A DNA stretch of 64,000 nt from CAVSWT01 sp963746735 (GTDB lineage: Bacteria; Bacteroidota; Ignavibacteria; Ignavibacteriales; Ignavibacteriaceae), in the NCBI GenBank assembly GCA_963746735.1, contig CAVVCO010000016.1:62001-126000 (forward strand), in the 5' to 3' direction. This document shows positions 63,764 to 64,000 of the stretch, piece by piece. Position numbers and translations under genes: made by a program. The notes under the pieces were generated by a model. It did not search any database. It had not been told where the DNA came from and saw only the letters and a list, made by a program, of their open reading frames with translations. Position 1 is the stretch's first letter; every line of letters begins with the position of its first letter.

Positions 63764-64000
63764 TTTAATTCTCCATAACTAAATCTTACTTGTCATATAT
63801 AATCATATATAAATTTCGTAATAATAGTTCTAAAATGGACTGTCGTTCAACTCGAACATTCAGTAAAAATGAGTTTTATTTCAAGCTTCTTACTTTCAGG
63901 TGCCAAGTAAAACTTTAATCATCTATATATTTTTTGTAAAACTGATTTTGGTGCATTCTCGATCGAAGTAACCTCCAGCGGTATGCTCTTTCTAGCTGTA
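63764..64000. other. Region upstream of the P-type ATPase, no feature seen
   Basis: The last 237 bases hold no gene that I can recognise on either strand and no clear promoter. The ATPase start codon at 63763 is preceded on its strand by a GGAG-type site (TATGGAGAATTAAA). Confidence 0.5.

Noticed and set aside
1..64000. CRISPR array, insertion sequence, prophage or tRNA genes
   Set aside because: No regularly spaced direct repeats, transposase, integrase, phage structural genes or tRNA cloverleaf (apart from the tmRNA) were recognised.

Overview
The window looks like a chromosome segment from the Ignavibacteria/Chlorobi side of the Bacteroidota. The DNA is AT-rich. Several large secreted proteins end in a type IX secretion (T9SS) sorting domain with the NYPNPFNPST signature typical of Ignavibacteria. 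PorV-like and DUF5723-like outer-membrane proteins and a carboxypeptidase-regulatory-domain TonB receptor are present. The F-type ATP synthase operon lacks atpD and atpC, and the tmRNA tag (GEYNYALAA) is of Bacteroidota type. These assignments rest on reading the proteins and motifs; no database search was run.

Layout: 1-3.7 kb has the 3' end of dnaE, a FabI-type enoyl reductase, thioredoxin and a serA broken by one extra base. 4.0-13.6 kb is a secretion block: a T9SS-sorted Asp-box protein, a TonB-dependent receptor, a 1184-residue cell-surface protein and a PorV-like protein. After a GWxTD protein comes a tightly packed run (15.2-24.3 kb): lipid A-type acyltransferase, heptosyltransferase-like GT9, TsaC/Sua5, M23 peptidase, bactofilin, then atpZ, an AtpI-like gene and atpBEFHAG. 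It continues with ffh and the classic rpsP-khpA-rimM-trmD-rplS cluster, ending at a strong terminator near 28.1 kb. 28-36 kb has a DUF1579-like protein, a divergent MqnA-like protein, an intact second serA, an adenosine deaminase/small protein/urocanate hydratase minus-strand operon, a VOC protein, a TPR protein and DUF3467. 36.4-43.5 kb is a second cell-envelope block (T9SS-sorted protein, lipoproteins, DUF5723 barrel, M4 metallopeptidase). 43.6-51.3 kb has two LptF/LptG-type permeases, an M20 dipeptidase, lipoproteins, YgfZ and a PduO-type adenosyltransferase, then tmRNA.

From the tmRNA to about 61 kb the texture changes: sparse genes, long intergenic gaps, stress-type accessory genes (HEAT repeat, DUF2630, EgtD, SDR, VOC, monoacylglycerol-lipase-like hydrolase, UBP zinc finger, DUF5996, single-domain response regulator, SnoaL-like) and many gene remnants. 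I found remnants of Dps, the GAPDH C-terminus and possibly a sigma-54-type regulator. A second DUF2630 copy carries two one-base insertions, and DUF5996 carries an in-frame TGA at a conserved Trp. The window ends in a P3A-type proton ATPase that is also split by one extra base.

The most interesting unexplained signal is non-coding. The regions upstream of the two DUF2630 copies (about 53.70-53.84 and 57.06-57.20 kb) share two CGANATNTCG palindromes exactly 31 bases apart, followed about 60 bases later by a shared ATGGTATATAA core. This suggests a duplicated regulatory cassette for a small stress regulon.
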